Shown here: positions 63,672 through 64,000 of the stretch, piece after piece
Position numbering within the stretch: the first letter of the stretch is position 1
Layout: each line of letters opens with the position of its first letter
DNA from: Eshraghiella sp964414835
GTDB lineage: Bacteria > Bacillota > Clostridia > Lachnospirales > Lachnospiraceae
Length of the DNA stretch: 64,000 bases
Assembly: GCA_964414835.1 (NCBI GenBank)
Contig: CAYPWY010000006.1
Coordinates: 34,875 to 98,874, forward strand
Direction: 5' to 3'
Notes under the pieces: model-generated
The model's input: the letters and a program-made list of their open reading frames with translations, nothing else
What the model was told of the DNA's origin: nothing
Databases searched by the model: none
Made by a program: the position numbers and the translations under genes

Positions 63672-64000
63672 TCATTCTCTGTTCCCTAAAATCTTTTTCA
63701 GGGTTTTCTCCAATTTGTCCATGTCAATCGGCTTGGCAATATGTGCATTCATGCCTGAATTGAGGGCCTGCGCCACATCATCAGCGAAAGCGTTGGCAGT
63801 CATGGCAATAATCGGGATTGTTTTTGCCAGGGGATGACCGCCCGCACGGATGGCACGGCAGGCTTCATAGCCGTTCATTACCGGCATCTGGATATCCATC
63901 AGAATCGCATCAAATTCTCCCGGTTCGGAGGCTTCAAAACGCTCAAGTACCGCTTTTCCGTTCACTGTGACCTCACAGTCCGCCTCCACCATAGAGAGAA
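63672..64000 (-). CDS. Response-regulator receiver domain, C-terminal end of a longer protein (cut by window edge)
   Basis: The frame is open to the right edge. It shows the phospho-acceptor in DAILMDIQMPVMNGYEACRAIR, the conserved Thr in IAMTANAF and Lys in AKPID, then stops soon after. The wording and the end position match the C-terminal receiver of hybrid sensor histidine kinases rather than a free regulator. The rest lies outside the window. The 138 bases between it and DUF951 hold nothing I recognise. Confidence 0.88.
   Translation of the reverse strand, partial: LSMVEADCEVTVNGKAVLERFEASEPGEFDAILMDIQMPVMNGYEACRAIRAGGHPLAKTIPIIAMTANAFADDVAQALNSGMNAHIAKPIDMDKLEKTLKKILGNRE

Overview
The window looks like a chromosomal segment of a low-to-moderate GC anaerobic Firmicute, most likely a member of the Lachnospiraceae (Clostridia). 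The signs are the gene neighbourhood (large Alu-type SRP RNA next to dnaX-ybaB-recR, gdpP-rplI-dnaB, rpsF-ssb-rpsR), strong GGAGG ribosome sites, a T-box in front of metG, a high-molecular-weight rubredoxin, a 2[4Fe-4S] ferredoxin and a cellobiose phosphorylase. The family assignment is inference from content; no 16S gene is present. I found no tRNA gene, insertion sequence, prophage or CRISPR array.

Layout. 1-2.3 kb: end of an exopolysaccharide cluster (DUF4422 glycosyltransferase, initiating sugar transferase) and a PD-(D/E)XK-like protein. 2.3-7.4 kb: pth-mfd-asparaginase operon. 7.6-9.3 kb: CNNM transporter and MscL. 9.3-23.6 kb: one long minus-strand array, pfk-dnaX-ybaB-recR-jetA-jetB-jetC-(TPR/AAA-like)-araD, with short gaps and one gap of 78 bp. 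The jetA, jetB and jetC genes encode a MukBEF/Wadjet-type SMC complex, but no jetD nuclease gene follows. Its place is taken by a very acidic TPR protein with a decayed CbxX-like AAA+ domain. This is the most unusual system in the window. 23.8-24.1 kb: SRP RNA. 24.2-28.9 kb: a lipoprotein gene split by an in-frame stop, tadA, GNAT, a lipoprotein, a flavin reductase-rubredoxin fusion and a DUF6128-like protein. 29-33 kb: T-box-controlled metG-tatD-rsmA. 33-36.6 kb: HD phosphohydrolase, then a nickel/cobalt ECF importer (NikMN-Q-O) with an InrS-like CsoR-family sensor and a candidate operator. 36.7-41.2 kb: small membrane protein, Lgt, a GtrB-like glycosyltransferase divergent from a DUF6056-like membrane protein. 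41.3-45.1 kb: deoC, an orphan short dnaK, DAHP synthase. 45.1-47.1 kb: DnaA-box-like pair, candidate small RNA, yybP-ykoY manganese riboswitch, mntP and a Ca2+/Na+ exchanger. 47.2-53.7 kb: flippase, DUF1858 protein, ferredoxin, MerR regulator, dnaB-rplI-gdpP. 53.9-61.9 kb: a cellobiose-utilisation locus (two ABC permeases, solute-binding protein, LacI regulator, YesL, GH94 phosphorylase). 62-63.5 kb: rpsF-ssb-rpsR and DUF951. The right edge cuts a receiver-domain protein.

How genes work together. The sugar locus forms a compact regulon: five near-identical palindromes around a CG centre lie in front of the transporter operon, the YesL-LacI operon and the phosphorylase gene. Imported cellobiose would be split by phosphate in the cytoplasm. 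The solute-binding protein gene has lost its signal-peptide core and reading frame, so the importer may be non-functional in this strain, or the assembly may be wrong there. Metal homeostasis appears twice: Ni/Co uptake under a protein sensor and Mn efflux under an RNA sensor.
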